From the NCBI GenBank assembly GCA_018240745.1, contig JAFEFF010000211.1, positions 1-51,712 on the forward strand: DNA of 51,712 bases, given 5' to 3'. The translations under genes were made by a program, and so were the position numbers. The notes below the pieces were generated by a model, which saw only the letters and a program-made list of their open reading frames with translations, was not told the DNA's origin and searched no databases. Below, piece after piece: positions 34,938-44,464 of the stretch (position 1 is the stretch's first letter; each line of letters begins with the position of its first letter). Origin of the DNA: Pseudomonadota bacterium. GTDB lineage: Bacteria; Pseudomonadota; Alphaproteobacteria; Reyranellales; Reyranellaceae.

Positions 34938-36301
34938 CCCTCGTCCGCACGCTGATCTGGTTCGCGCTGGCCGGCATCGCGATGCTGGCGGCGGTCTGGC
35001 TGGCCGAACGGCCGGGCACCGTCACGGTCGTCTTCCGCGGCTGGCGCCTCGACACCAGCCTCGGCGTCCTGCTGGTGGCGGTCGTCGTCCTGATCCTGCT
35101 CGGCATGGCCCTGTGGCTGCTCTACCGCTGGATCGTCGGCGCGCCGAGCGCGCTGCTCGAAGGCTGGGGCGACAGCCGCCGCCGCAAGGGCTATCGCGAG
35201 CTGACGCAAGGCCTCGCCGCCGTGGCCGCGGGCGACGGCGGCGAAGCACAGCGCCATGCCAGGCGCGCCGAGCAGCTCCTGTCCGAGCCGCCGCTCACGC
35301 TGCTCCTGTCGGCGCAGGCGGCGCAGCTCAACGGCGACCGCGAGGGCGCCGACCGCGCCTTCAAGGCGATGCTCGAGGACGACGAGATGGCGTTCCTCGG
35401 CCTGCGCGGGCTGATCGCCCAGTCGCTGCGCGACGGCAACCAGCAGCGGGCGCTCGACTACGCCCAGCGGGCCTTCGCTCTGCGGCCGCAGACGCCGTGG
35501 GTCGTGCACTCGCTGTTCGACATGCAGGCGCAGACCGGCCAGTGGAAGGCGGCGCAGGAGACGCTGGAAACTGGCATGCGCAAGAAGGTGGTGACCGCCA
35601 ACCGCGGCCGCACGCTGCGCGCGCTGCTGCTGGTCGAGCGCAGCCGCATCGCCGAGCATGACGGCAAGGACAGCGACGCGATGGCGTTCGCCCGCGAAGC
35701 CTTCCACCTCGCGCCCGAGCGCATCGCCGTGGCGAGCCGGCTCGCCGAGCTGCAGATCAAGACCGGCGACGGCAGGCGGGCGATGAAGACGCTGGAGCGC
35801 ACCTGGTCGCTGGCGCCGCATCCCGACCTCGCCGAGCTCTATCTCAAGGCCGCCGACGAGAACGATCCCCTGAAGCGGGTCGGCATCATGCGCAAGCTCG
35901 CGGCGCAGAAGCCCGACGACATGGAGAGCAACCTGGCCCTGGCACAGGCTGCGCTCGATGCCGGCCTGTGGGGCGAGGCGCGGCGCCATCTCGATGCCGC
36001 CGGCGGCGGCAATCCGTCGGTGCGGGTCTGCCGCCTGATGGCCGAGGTCGAGGAGCGCGCGCAATCCGACCAGGCGAAGGTGCACGAATGGCTGACGCGG
36101 GCGGCGCTCGCGCCGGCCGACAAGGCATGGCGCTGCGCGGCATGTCACGCGCATCACGAGAGCTGGCGCTCGGTGTGCGAGAGCTGCGGTGCGTTCGGTA
36201 CGCTGCATTGGCGCGCGCCCGGCACCTACGGTCAGGTGCTGCCGCCGGAAGCCCGGCCGGCGCTCGGCATGACGACGATGAACATCGTTTCGGGAGGATA
36301 G
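34934..36301 (+). CDS. hemY: HemY-type tetratricopeptide membrane protein
   Basis: A 455-residue inner-membrane protein. Two spans at about 5-22 and 39-62 (VRTLIWFALAGIAMLAAVWL; LLVAVVVLILLGMALWLLYR) are followed by cytoplasmic or periplasmic TPR-like helices (75-400). A C-terminal zinc-ribbon has paired CAAC and CESC motifs (near 398-432) in WRCAACHAHHESW...CESCGAFGTLHW. HemY of this kind is linked genetically to haem synthesis, but its exact role is unsettled; it is not the protoporphyrinogen oxidase also called HemY. Translational overlap with the HemD fusion implies joint production. Confidence 0.92.
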   Translation: MTLVRTLIWFALAGIAMLAAVWLAERPGTVTVVFRGWRLDTSLGVLLVAVVVLILLGMALWLLYRWIVGAPSALLEGWGDSRRRKGYRELTQGLAAVAAGDGGEAQRHARRAEQLLSEPPLTLLLSAQAAQLNGDREGADRAFKAMLEDDEMAFLGLRGLIAQSLRDGNQQRALDYAQRAFALRPQTPWVVHSLFDMQAQTGQWKAAQETLETGMRKKVVTANRGRTLRALLLVERSRIAEHDGKDSDAMAFAREAFHLAPERIAVASRLAELQIKTGDGRRAMKTLERTWSLAPHPDLAELYLKAADENDPLKRVGIMRKLAAQKPDDMESNLALAQAALDAGLWGEARRHLDAAGGGNPSVRVCRLMAEVEERAQSDQAKVHEWLTRAALAPADKAWRCAACHAHHESWRSVCESCGAFGTLHWRAPGTYGQVLPPEARPALGMTTMNIVSGG

Positions 36302-36302
36302 G

Positions 36303-37319
36303 ATGTTCGAGACGACCATCGCGGGCAGCCTGCCCAAGCCCAGTTGGCTCGCCACGCCCAACGTGCTGTGGGCGCCGTGGACGCTGAGCGGCGCACCGCT
36401 GCAGGAGGCGAAGGAGGACGCGACTGCGCTCTCCATCAAGCGCCAGGAGGAAGCCGGCATCGACATCGTCAGCGACGGCGAGCAGGCGCGGCAGCATTTC
36501 GTGCACGGCTTCCTGGCGGAGATCGACGGCGTCGACTTCGACAGGAAGGTCCGTATGGGCATCCGCAACAAGCGCTACGACGCCGACTGCCCGACCGTCA
36601 CCGCGGCGCTGAAGCGGCGCAAGTTCGTGCATGAGAAAGAGGCGCGCGTGGCCCGCGCCACGACGGCGCGCAAGCTCAAGTTCACCCTGCCCGGGCCGAT
36701 GACCCTGATCGACACCCTGGCCGACGGCTACTACGGCGACCGCGTGAAGATGGCCTTCGCCTTCGCCGAGCTCCTGAACCAGGAAGCCCGGGACCTCGAG
36801 AAGCTCGGCGTCGACGTCATCCAGTTCGACGAGCCCGCCTTCAATGTCTATCTCGACGAAACCGTCGAATGGGGCGTGCCGGCACTGGAGAAGGCGGCCG
36901 AGGGGCTGAAATGCACGACCGCCGTGCACATCTGCTACGGCTACGGCATCGAGGCCAACATCAGGTGGAAGGAGACGCTCGGCGAGAGCTGGCGTCAGTA
37001 CGAGAACACCTTCCCGGCGCTCGACCGCAGCCGGATCGACCAGGTCTCGCTGGAGTGCCGGCAGAGCCATGTGCCGCCCGAGCTGATGAGGCTCCTGCCC
37101 AACAAGACCGTGCTGGTCGGCGCGATCGACGTTGCCTCGGAGAAGGTCGAGACGCCGGAGGAAGTGGCGGCAACGCTGACGCTCGCGTCGAAGTACGTCG
37201 CCCCCGAGCGCATCCAGGCCTGCACCAACTGTGGCATGGCGCCGATGACGCTCGGCGCCGCCTACGGCAAGCTGCGCGCGCTCGCCAAGGGGGCGGCGCT
37301 GGCGCGCAAGCAGCTGTAG
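36303..37319 (+). CDS. Short MetE-like (cobalamin-independent) methionine synthase
   Basis: A 338-residue protein equal to only the C-terminal catalytic half of MetE. TIAGSLPKPSWL is the usual start of this half. The zinc site is complete: His and Cys in VHICYG, Glu in VSLECRQS, Cys in CTNCGM; these bind homocysteine. VIQFDEPAF also matches. Full MetE has an N-terminal domain needed for folate binding; its absence means the methyl donor is probably not methyltetrahydrofolate. Short relatives that use other donors, such as methyl-corrinoids, are known. The ribosome site GGGAGGA lies inside the hemY end, so it may be read from the hem transcript. Confidence 0.85.
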   Translation: MFETTIAGSLPKPSWLATPNVLWAPWTLSGAPLQEAKEDATALSIKRQEEAGIDIVSDGEQARQHFVHGFLAEIDGVDFDRKVRMGIRNKRYDADCPTVTAALKRRKFVHEKEARVARATTARKLKFTLPGPMTLIDTLADGYYGDRVKMAFAFAELLNQEARDLEKLGVDVIQFDEPAFNVYLDETVEWGVPALEKAAEGLKCTTAVHICYGYGIEANIRWKETLGESWRQYENTFPALDRSRIDQVSLECRQSHVPPELMRLLPNKTVLVGAIDVASEKVETPEEVAATLTLASKYVAPERIQACTNCGMAPMTLGAAYGKLRALAKGAALARKQL

Positions 37320-37451
37320 CCCGGGGCGAATTCAGACCGGGTGCGATAACCGGGTGTGATACGGGGCCGAAACAATTGACGCCGAGACGCTCGGTGGCGC
37401 CTCCGGTAGACTTGGACGCGTGGTCGAGCCGGGGACCGAGCCGGGGGCAGT

Positions 37452-38276
37452 GTCATCGAGCGCACGCCGCTCTTCTTCCTGATCATCGATGCGATCGCCT
37501 TCTGGCTTCGCAACCAGGCGATCTTTTGGCTGCTCGCCCTGCCGATCGCCGGCCTCGCCGCGCTGGCCGCCTATCTGACCAACGCCCACGAGCGGTTCGC
37601 GTTCCTGCGCCATCCCGAGGCATGGGATTTTCTCTACGCGCTGATCTACGCGATGTTCGCCGATCGCTGGATCAAGGAATCGCTGCTCGATGGTGCGGCA
37701 CCGTGCGACGAGGTCGATGCCTTCCGACGCGCGCTGGTACCGCCGGCGCTGCTCCTGTTCGCCATCGTCTTCTTCCTGTTCGCGACGGCTTTGAGCTGGC
37801 TGCATCTGGAAGGCATCGAATCGACCCTGCTGCACTGGCACCTGCCCCGTGCGATCGCAGCCATCGCCGGCATCGTGCTGTCGTGGCTGCCTCACGCACT
37901 GGTATGGGCGACCGCGCTCGGCTTCGTCGTTCTGCTGGTCCCGGCATGGTGCGCCGGCGAGCGGATGTCGCTCGGCAAGGCCTGGAGGATATCGGGGTCG
38001 GCGCGGTCCCGGCTGTTCCGCCTGGTGCTCGGTTCGACCGTCCTGTCGCTGGTCGCCTATGCCGTGACCCGGTGGGGCCTCGAGGTGCTGCCCGGCAAGC
38101 CGTGGGCGGCCGCGGCGATGACCGGTGCGTGGCGACTGACCGACTGCCTGATCCTCGCGATCGCCGGCCATGTGCTTTCGTCGCTGTTCCAGGCCCTGAC
38201 GAACTGGCATCAGCCCGAACCGGAAGACCGTCCATTCCGTCACATGCGGCTGCGTCCGCGAACGACTTCGCGCTAG
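37452..38276 (+). CDS. Multi-pass membrane protein, start codon unclear
   Basis: From about 37452 to the stop at 38276, 274 codons look fully protein-like with GC-rich third positions. Residues include VIERTPLFFLIIDAIAFWL and five further hydrophobic segments (near 22-45, 95-117, 135-163, 193-212, 224-245 of this frame). No family recognised. The frame is open back to 37410 but contains no ATG, GTG or TTG before ATG at 37653, which would cut off one or two membrane segments. The gene may use a rare start (CTG, or ATC at 37455), or a base change has removed it. Predicted to be an integral membrane protein of unknown role. Confidence 0.6.
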   Translation, partial: VIERTPLFFLIIDAIAFWLRNQAIFWLLALPIAGLAALAAYLTNAHERFAFLRHPEAWDFLYALIYAMFADRWIKESLLDGAAPCDEVDAFRRALVPPALLLFAIVFFLFATALSWLHLEGIESTLLHWHLPRAIAAIAGIVLSWLPHALVWATALGFVVLLVPAWCAGERMSLGKAWRISGSARSRLFRLVLGSTVLSLVAYAVTRWGLEVLPGKPWAAAAMTGAWRLTDCLILAIAGHVLSSLFQALTNWHQPEPEDRPFRHMRLRPRTTSR

Positions 38277-38361
38277 AGTGTGCCGACCAAGAGTCGGAGC
38301 GCGCGATGCGGAAAGTGCTGCTGGGTAGCGCTCCGAGCCCGACGCGCTCGGCAACGTGACG

Positions 38362-38481
38362 ATGCCCGTCACCAAGCGCGCCGACCAGGTGGTGTACTTC
38401 GACGCCGCCGGCTACCCCGGCCGCACGCTCGGCCTGCCGCCCTGGCGCGTTCGCACGCGCATTGTGGAGAACGGGCGCGCG
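38362..38481 (+). pseudogene. Possible truncated 5' gene fragment ending in mutS
   Basis: From ATG at 38362, about 40 codons (MPVTKRADQVVYFDAAGYP..., then GRTLGLPPWRVRTRIVENG) use G or C at nearly every third position, as real genes here do. This signal ends where the frame enters the 3' end of mutS on the other strand. No ribosome site is seen. It may be the front of a gene cut off by a rearrangement. I do not recognise it. Confidence 0.3.
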
Positions 38482-41166
38482 TCAGCCCTTGAGGCGGCGC
38501 AGCTCGTACAGAAGTTCCAGCGCCTGCTTGGGCGTGAGCTCGTCGGGATTGATGCCGGCGAGCGCCTTCTCGACCTCCGACTCGGCCGCGCGGGCGACGC
38601 CGCCCGCCGGCCGCTTCGGTGCGGCCGCAAACAGCGGCAGATCGTCGGCGAGCCGTGTCACCGCGCCCGACTGCTCGCCCTTCTCCAGCGCCGCCAGCAC
38701 CTCCTCGGCGCGCTTCACGACGACAGCCGGCAGGCCCGCGAGCTGCGCGACGTGGATGCCGTAGGAGCGGTCCGCCGCGCCCGGCGCCACCTCGTGCAGG
38801 AACACGACTTCGTTCTGCCATTCCTTGACGCGCATGGTGTAGGGCGCGAGGGCCGCCAGCCGCTCCTTGAGCGCGCCCAGCTCGTGATAGTGCGTGGCGA
38901 ACAGCGCGCGGCACCTGTTGATCTCGTGCAGGTGCTCGAGCGTCGCCCAGGCGATCGACAGACCATCGAACGTCGCCGTGCCCCGGCCGATTTCGTCGAG
39001 GATGACGAGGCTCTTCGCCGTCGCCTGGTTCAGGATCGCCGCGGTCTCGACCATCTCGACCATGAAGGTCGAACGCCCGCGCGCCAGATCGTCGGCTGCG
39101 CCGACGCGGCTGAACAGGCGGTCGACGATGCCGAGATGAGCCTGCTTCGCCGGAACGAACGAGCCCGCCTGGGCCAGCACCGCGATCAAGGCGTTCTGGC
39201 GCAGGAACGTGGACTTGCCGGCCATATTGGGGCCGGTCAGCAGCCACAGCCGCCGCTCGGGTCCGAGCTCGCAGTCGTTCGGCACGAAACCCGTGCCCTG
39301 CCGCAGCAGCGCCGCCTCGACCACCGGATGGCGGCCGCCCTCGATGCCGAAAGATGTGTCGTCACCCAGCACGGGCCGCACGTAGTTGGCGCTGGCGGCC
39401 AGTTCGGCCAGTGCCGCGGCGACATCGAGCGCAGCGAGCGCACGACCGGCGGCAACGACCGCCGCCGACACCGCCATCGCCTCCGCCACCAGCGCCTCGA
39501 AGATCGAAAGCTCGAGGGCCAGTGCCGAATCGGCGGCGCGGCCGATGCGAGTTTCGAGATCGGCCAGCTCCGCGGTCGAGAAGCGCGTGGCGTTCGACAT
39601 CGACTGCCGCCGCGTGAAGCCGAGCTTCGCGAGATCGAGCTTGTCGGCGTGCGTCGCCGTCACCTCGATGTGGTAGCCGATCATGTTGTTGTGGCGGATC
39701 TTGAGCGAGGCCACGCCGGTCGCCGTCCGGTACTTCGCCTCCAGCGCCGCCACCGTCCTGCGGCTGTCGTCGCGCAGCGTGCGCTGCTCGTCGAGCTCGG
39801 CGCGGTAGCCCGCGCGGATGAAGCCGCCGTCGCGGGCCAGCAGCGGCGGCTCGTCGGCGAGAGCCGCGGCGAGCGAATCGATCAGTGCGCGATGGTCGGC
39901 CATTGCGGTCACGATCGCCGCGAGCGGCGCCGGGGGCGGCATCAGCGCCTCGGGCTCGGCGCCCAGCAGTGCCGACATCGCCTCCGCCGAATCGAGGCCA
40001 TCGCGCAGCGCGGCCAGGTCGCGGGGGCCACCGCGGCCGACCGACAGCCGCTGCAGGGCACGCTCGACATCGGGCGTGCGCTTCAGCGCCTCGCGCACCT
40101 GCTCGCGCAGAGCGGGCCGCTCGACGAAGAGCTGCACCAGGTCGAGCCGCCGCTCGATCTCGGCGCGGTCGGTCAGTGGCGCCGCCAATCGCTCCGCCAG
40201 CAGGCGCGCACCGGGTCCGGTCAAGGTGCGATCGACGGTGGCGAGCAGGCTGCCCTCGCGCCGGCCGTCGAGCCCGCGCACCAGCTCGAGATTGCGCCGC
40301 GTCGCAGGATCGATCTCCATCGTGCCATCGGCCCGCTCGCGGCGCGGCGGCGAAAGGGCGGGACGCTTGCCGGCCTGCGTCAGCTCGACGTAGTCGAGCA
40401 GCGCGCCGCACGCCGCGACCTCGGCCCGCGAGAAGGCGCCGAAGCTGTCGAGCACCGCGACATTGAACGCCGCCTGCAGCCGCCTGCGCGCATTGTCCGA
40501 ATCGAACCGCGCCGAGGGCAGCGGCGTCAGGATCGTGGTCCAGTCGTCGAGCACGGCCTTCAGCGCCTCGCGGCCGAGCAACCGGTCGGGCACCAGCAGC
40601 TCGCCAGGCGTGAGCCGCGCCAGAGCGGCAGCGAGTTGGCCGGGCAGGATCGGCTGGGCGGCGAAGTCCGCGGTCGACAGATCGAGCCAGGCCAGCCCCA
40701 GCTCGCCCTGCGCTTCGGCCAGCGCGCAGAGATAGTTGTGCGCCCTCGCATCGAGCAATGCATCCTCGGTGAGCGTGCCGGGCGTGATGACGCGGACCAC
40801 GGCGCGCTCGACCACCGACTTGGTGCCGCGCTTCCTGGCCTCGGCCGGGTCCTCGGTCTGCTCGCACACCGCGACCTTGAAGCCCTGGCGGATCAGGCGC
40901 GACAGGTAGGCCTCGTGGCTGTGCACCGGCACGCCGCACATCTTGATGTCTTCGCCGAGATGCTGGCCGCGCTTGGTGAGCGCGATGTCGAGCGCCGCCG
41001 AGGCCTTCACGGCGTCCTCGAAGAACATCTCGTAGAAATCGCCCATGCGGTAGAAGACGAGATGATCGGGATGCGCGGCCTTGACCGCCAGGTACTGGCG
41101 CATCATCGGCGTGGCGTCGGCCGGGATCGTCTGGTTGGCGCTGTCGGGCACGCTTCGGCCTAGCAT
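38482..41166 (-). CDS. mutS: DNA mismatch repair protein MutS
   Basis: An 894-residue ATPase that finds base mismatches and small loops. The mismatch-probing Phe-x-Glu is at 44-46 (GDFYEMFFED). The connector, lever and clamp domains follow (130-560). Walker A GPNMAGKST is near residue 645, then DDLARGRSTFMVEM, the Walker B LVILDEIGRGTATFDG and ATHYHE. A C-terminal LTPKQALELLYEL is the tetramer/MutL-related tail. The length is normal for MutS1. The start at 41166 (MLGRSVPDS) overlaps the end of the nucleotidyltransferase gene by seven bases. An upstream in-frame extension is antisense noise. Firm. Confidence 0.97.
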   Translation of the reverse strand: MLGRSVPDSANQTIPADATPMMRQYLAVKAAHPDHLVFYRMGDFYEMFFEDAVKASAALDIALTKRGQHLGEDIKMCGVPVHSHEAYLSRLIRQGFKVAVCEQTEDPAEARKRGTKSVVERAVVRVITPGTLTEDALLDARAHNYLCALAEAQGELGLAWLDLSTADFAAQPILPGQLAAALARLTPGELLVPDRLLGREALKAVLDDWTTILTPLPSARFDSDNARRRLQAAFNVAVLDSFGAFSRAEVAACGALLDYVELTQAGKRPALSPPRRERADGTMEIDPATRRNLELVRGLDGRREGSLLATVDRTLTGPGARLLAERLAAPLTDRAEIERRLDLVQLFVERPALREQVREALKRTPDVERALQRLSVGRGGPRDLAALRDGLDSAEAMSALLGAEPEALMPPPAPLAAIVTAMADHRALIDSLAAALADEPPLLARDGGFIRAGYRAELDEQRTLRDDSRRTVAALEAKYRTATGVASLKIRHNNMIGYHIEVTATHADKLDLAKLGFTRRQSMSNATRFSTAELADLETRIGRAADSALALELSIFEALVAEAMAVSAAVVAAGRALAALDVAAALAELAASANYVRPVLGDDTSFGIEGGRHPVVEAALLRQGTGFVPNDCELGPERRLWLLTGPNMAGKSTFLRQNALIAVLAQAGSFVPAKQAHLGIVDRLFSRVGAADDLARGRSTFMVEMVETAAILNQATAKSLVILDEIGRGTATFDGLSIAWATLEHLHEINRCRALFATHYHELGALKERLAALAPYTMRVKEWQNEVVFLHEVAPGAADRSYGIHVAQLAGLPAVVVKRAEEVLAALEKGEQSGAVTRLADDLPLFAAAPKRPAGGVARAAESEVEKALAGINPDELTPKQALELLYELRRLKG

Positions 41167-42035
41167 GCGGCGGCGCCCGATTGCGATGGGGGTGGCGATG
41201 GGGATTGCGTGCACAACGTGCCGGTCTCCTCGACCAGCGTCATCAGCGCCGGCAACCCGGCCGCACCGGCTTCGATCGCTTGCGCCACCCGTGCGGCGAA
41301 GTCGGCCGGCCGCCGCGTCAGCTTCTCCGCCGCCTGCAGCGCGCCCTTCTCGTTCAGAAGGTAGGCGCCGTTCAGGGCAAACAGGGTCTGGTAGAGGCAC
41401 GCCACGCAGCGGAAGGCGCAGCCCGCGACATAGGCCGGGTCGTCCCGCCCTCGGCCGTGCGCGGCATTCTCGAGCGCGAACCTCGCCTCCCAGAGGAAGG
41501 TCCGGATCAGCCCCTCGGCCAGAGCCGGCGGATAGGGCGTGCACAGTCGCTGCAGCGCCGCCATCACCCGCTCGGGATCCCACAGCACCCGGGCCAGCGC
41601 CACCTCGCCCATGTAGATCGCCGAAACGAAGGCATGCGGATGGCCGGGCTGGTAGACCCGCTCGATCCGCCCGGCGCGGCAGGCCTCGATCACGCCCCGC
41701 ACCTTGCCGAGCTCGCGATAGAGCAGGTCGACCCTTGTGCCGCCTCGGGTGCCCGCGATCGTCAGCCAGGCGCCGCCATTGATCCACGGCCCCCATTCGC
41801 CGATCGCCGTGACCGACGAGGACGCCGCACCCGGCAGCAGCATCGCCGCCTTGGCGAGCCGCCCGGTATCGATCGGATGGTCGGCCTCGTAGTAGAGCCC
41901 GATGTCGTAGTCCGATTGCGCCGTCGCTTCTCCGCGCGCCCGCGACCCGCCCAGCACGATCGCACGGATTCCCGGCACGCCGCCGAACGCGCGCACCAGC
42001 CGCCCCAGCAGGACATCGTCATTGGGCTCTGCCAT
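41160..42035 (-). CDS. Nucleotidyltransferase-domain protein (aminoglycoside-type fold)
   Basis: A 291-residue protein. The polymerase-beta-type motif LGGSRARGEATAQSDYDIGLYY (residues 28-49) has the G-S pair and metal aspartates D42 and D44; a third acidic residue is in RVDLLYREL near 102. The rest is helical, resembling the C-terminal partner domain of kanamycin-type nucleotidyltransferases. It may transfer AMP or another nucleotide to a small molecule or macromolecule; substrate unknown. ATG at 42035 chosen over upstream antisense extension. It overlaps mutS by seven bases and diverges from maeB across 125 bp. Confidence 0.82.
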   Translation of the reverse strand: MAEPNDDVLLGRLVRAFGGVPGIRAIVLGGSRARGEATAQSDYDIGLYYEADHPIDTGRLAKAAMLLPGAASSSVTAIGEWGPWINGGAWLTIAGTRGGTRVDLLYRELGKVRGVIEACRAGRIERVYQPGHPHAFVSAIYMGEVALARVLWDPERVMAALQRLCTPYPPALAEGLIRTFLWEARFALENAAHGRGRDDPAYVAGCAFRCVACLYQTLFALNGAYLLNEKGALQAAEKLTRRPADFAARVAQAIEAGAAGLPALMTLVEETGTLCTQSPSPPPSQSGAAAC

Positions 42036-42160
42036 GCGGAAGCGGTAGCACGTCGCACGGAGCAAAACCGCCCTTACGGCCACGCTGCAGCGCGGGAACG
42101 CCTTCTGGCTCCGTCCGCCGATTGCCGCCAATATGGCCGCTCAATCGGGAGTAAACGCAG

Positions 42161-44461
42161 ATGCCAAGCACGGGCGCGGAAGCGGCGGTCAGCAACGAGA
42201 TGGGCGATCTCGACGGCGATTCGCTCATCATGCACCGCTCGGGTCGGCCGGGTAAGATCGAGATCATCGCCACCAAGCCGCTGGTGACGCAGCGCGACCT
42301 GGCGCTCGCCTATTCGCCGGGCGTGGCGGCGCCGTGCGTCGAGATCCACAAAGATCCCAACCTCGCCTACGACTACACATCGCGCGGCAACCTGGTCGCG
42401 GTGATCTCCAACGGCACCGCCGTGCTGGGCCTGGGCGACATCGGCGCGCTGGCCGGCAAGCCGGTGATGGAGGGCAAGGCCGTCCTGTTCAAGCGTTTTG
42501 CCGACGTCGACTGCATGGACCTCGAGGTCGACACCAGGGACGTCGACCAGTTCGTCAATTGCGTACGCTACCTGGGCCCCACCTTCGGCGGCGTCAATCT
42601 CGAGGATATCAAGGCGCCGGAGTGCTTCATCATCGAGCAGCGCCTGCGCGAGCTGATGGACATCCCGATCTTCCATGACGACCAGCATGGCACCGCGATC
42701 ATCTCCGCCGCCGGCCTGATCAACGCCCTGCATCTGACGGGCCGCGACATCAAGGACGTCAAGCTGGTGGTGAACGGCGCCGGCGCCGCCTCGATCGCCT
42801 GCATCGAGCTGATCAAGGCGATGGGCCTGCCGCACGAGAACGCCATCCTGGTCGACACCAAGGGCGTGATCTGGCAGGGCCGCACCGAGGGCATGAACCA
42901 GTGGAAGAGCGCCCACGCCGTGCGCACCAAGGCGCGCACGCTGAAAGAGGCGATGGAGGGCGCCGACGTGTTCTTCGGCCTGTCGGTCAAGGGCGCGGTG
43001 ACCAAGGACATGGTCCGCTCGATGGCCGACAAGCCGATCATCTTCGCCATGGCCAATCCCGATCCGGAGATCACGCCGCAGGATGCGCGCGCGGCGCGGC
43101 CCGACGCCATCATCGCCACCGGCCGCAGCGACTACGCCAACCAGATCAACAACGTGCTCGGCTTCCCGTACATCTTCCGCGGCGCGCTCGACGTGCGCGC
43201 CCGCACGATCAACGAGGAGATGAAGATCGCCGCCGCCGAGGCGCTGGCGAACCTGGCGCGCGAGGACGTGCCCGACGAGGTCGACCGCGCCTATTCCGGC
43301 CGGCGGCTGCGCTACGGACCCGACTACATCGTGCCGGTGCCGTTCGACCCGCGGCTGATCTCGGTCGTATCGTCGGCGGTGGCGCAGGCGGCGATGGACT
43401 CGGGCGTGGCGCGCCGGCCGATTCCCGACATGGCCGAGTATCGCCGCGCCCTGTCCGGCCGCCTCGATCCGACCAATCACTGGCTGCAGAGCCTGTTCGA
43501 GCAGGTCAAGGCCAACCCGCAGCGCATCGTCTTCGCCGAAGGCGAGGAGGAACGCACCATCCGCGCCGCCAAGATGTTCCGCGACAACGGCTACGGCACG
43601 CCGGTCCTGATCGGTCGCGAGGAGCTGGTGCGCGAGACCATGAAGCATCTCGGCATCACCGACGACGGCGGCCTGGAGATCCACAATGCGCGGCTCAGCA
43701 CCCGCAACACGCCGTACGTCGACCACGTCTACAAGCGGCTGCAGCGCGACGGCTTCCTGCGCCGCGACGTGCAGCGCATGGTCAACCAGGGCCGCAACGT
43801 GTTCGGCGCCTGCATGGTGGCGTTGGGCGACGCCGACGGGCTGGTGACCGGCATCACCCGGCGCTTCCCCGAATGCTACGGCGATGTGAAGCGGGTGATC
43901 GAGGTCGAGCACAACATGGTGCCGATGGGCTATTCGATCGTCGTCGCCCGCCACGGCACGGTGTTCCTCGCCGACACGGCGATCAACGAGACGCCGACGC
44001 CCGAGCAGCTCGCGCTGATCGCCAAGCAGATGGCCAAGAACGCCCGCACCATGGGTCACCAGCCGCGCGTGGCGTTCGCCTCGTTCTCCAACTTCGGCAG
44101 CCGCGAGATCGAGCGCATCGACCGCATCCGCAAGGCGATCCGCCTGCTCGACGCCGAGAAGGTCGACTTCGAGTATGACGGCGAGATGCAGGCCGACATG
44201 GCGCTCGACTTCAAGCTCCTGAAGGCGACCTACCCGTTCGCGCGCCTGACCGGCCCGGCCAACGTGCTGGTCATGCCGGGCCTGCATTCGGCCCACATCT
44301 CGTCGCGTCTGATGCAGAGCCTGGGCGGCGTCACCGTGATCGGGCCGGTGATCGACGGTCTCGCCAAGCCGGTGCAGATCGTCCCGATGGGCGCGACCGT
44401 CAGCGATCTCGTCAACCACGCAGCGCTCGCCGCCTACGGTGCGCTCAGCCGCAAGAGGTAA
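42161..44461 (+). CDS. maeB: NADP-type malic enzyme with phosphotransacetylase-like domain
   Basis: A 766-residue protein. Residues 1-430 are malic enzyme, which converts malate to pyruvate and CO2 with NAD(P)+: LALAYSPGVAAPC, FHDDQHGTAI, the dinucleotide fold VVNGAGAASIACIELI and IFAMANPDPEI are clear. From about 444, LFEQVKANPQRIVFAEGEEERTIRAA begins a phosphate-acetyltransferase-like domain, ending with AHISSRLMQSLGGVTVIGPV. In MaeB proteins this second domain is regulatory (acetyl-CoA binding) rather than catalytic. Length matches MaeB of Proteobacteria. GGGAG precedes ATG at 42161. It runs three bases ahead of the amidohydrolase gene. Confidence 0.96.
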   Translation: MPSTGAEAAVSNEMGDLDGDSLIMHRSGRPGKIEIIATKPLVTQRDLALAYSPGVAAPCVEIHKDPNLAYDYTSRGNLVAVISNGTAVLGLGDIGALAGKPVMEGKAVLFKRFADVDCMDLEVDTRDVDQFVNCVRYLGPTFGGVNLEDIKAPECFIIEQRLRELMDIPIFHDDQHGTAIISAAGLINALHLTGRDIKDVKLVVNGAGAASIACIELIKAMGLPHENAILVDTKGVIWQGRTEGMNQWKSAHAVRTKARTLKEAMEGADVFFGLSVKGAVTKDMVRSMADKPIIFAMANPDPEITPQDARAARPDAIIATGRSDYANQINNVLGFPYIFRGALDVRARTINEEMKIAAAEALANLAREDVPDEVDRAYSGRRLRYGPDYIVPVPFDPRLISVVSSAVAQAAMDSGVARRPIPDMAEYRRALSGRLDPTNHWLQSLFEQVKANPQRIVFAEGEEERTIRAAKMFRDNGYGTPVLIGREELVRETMKHLGITDDGGLEIHNARLSTRNTPYVDHVYKRLQRDGFLRRDVQRMVNQGRNVFGACMVALGDADGLVTGITRRFPECYGDVKRVIEVEHNMVPMGYSIVVARHGTVFLADTAINETPTPEQLALIAKQMAKNARTMGHQPRVAFASFSNFGSREIERIDRIRKAIRLLDAEKVDFEYDGEMQADMALDFKLLKATYPFARLTGPANVLVMPGLHSAHISSRLMQSLGGVTVIGPVIDGLAKPVQIVPMGATVSDLVNHAALAAYGALSRKR

Positions 44462-44464
44462 GTC

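Noticed and set aside
38356..41163. A 935-codon plus-strand frame running through mutS
   Set aside because: All but its first 40 or so codons are antisense to mutS, which is certain.
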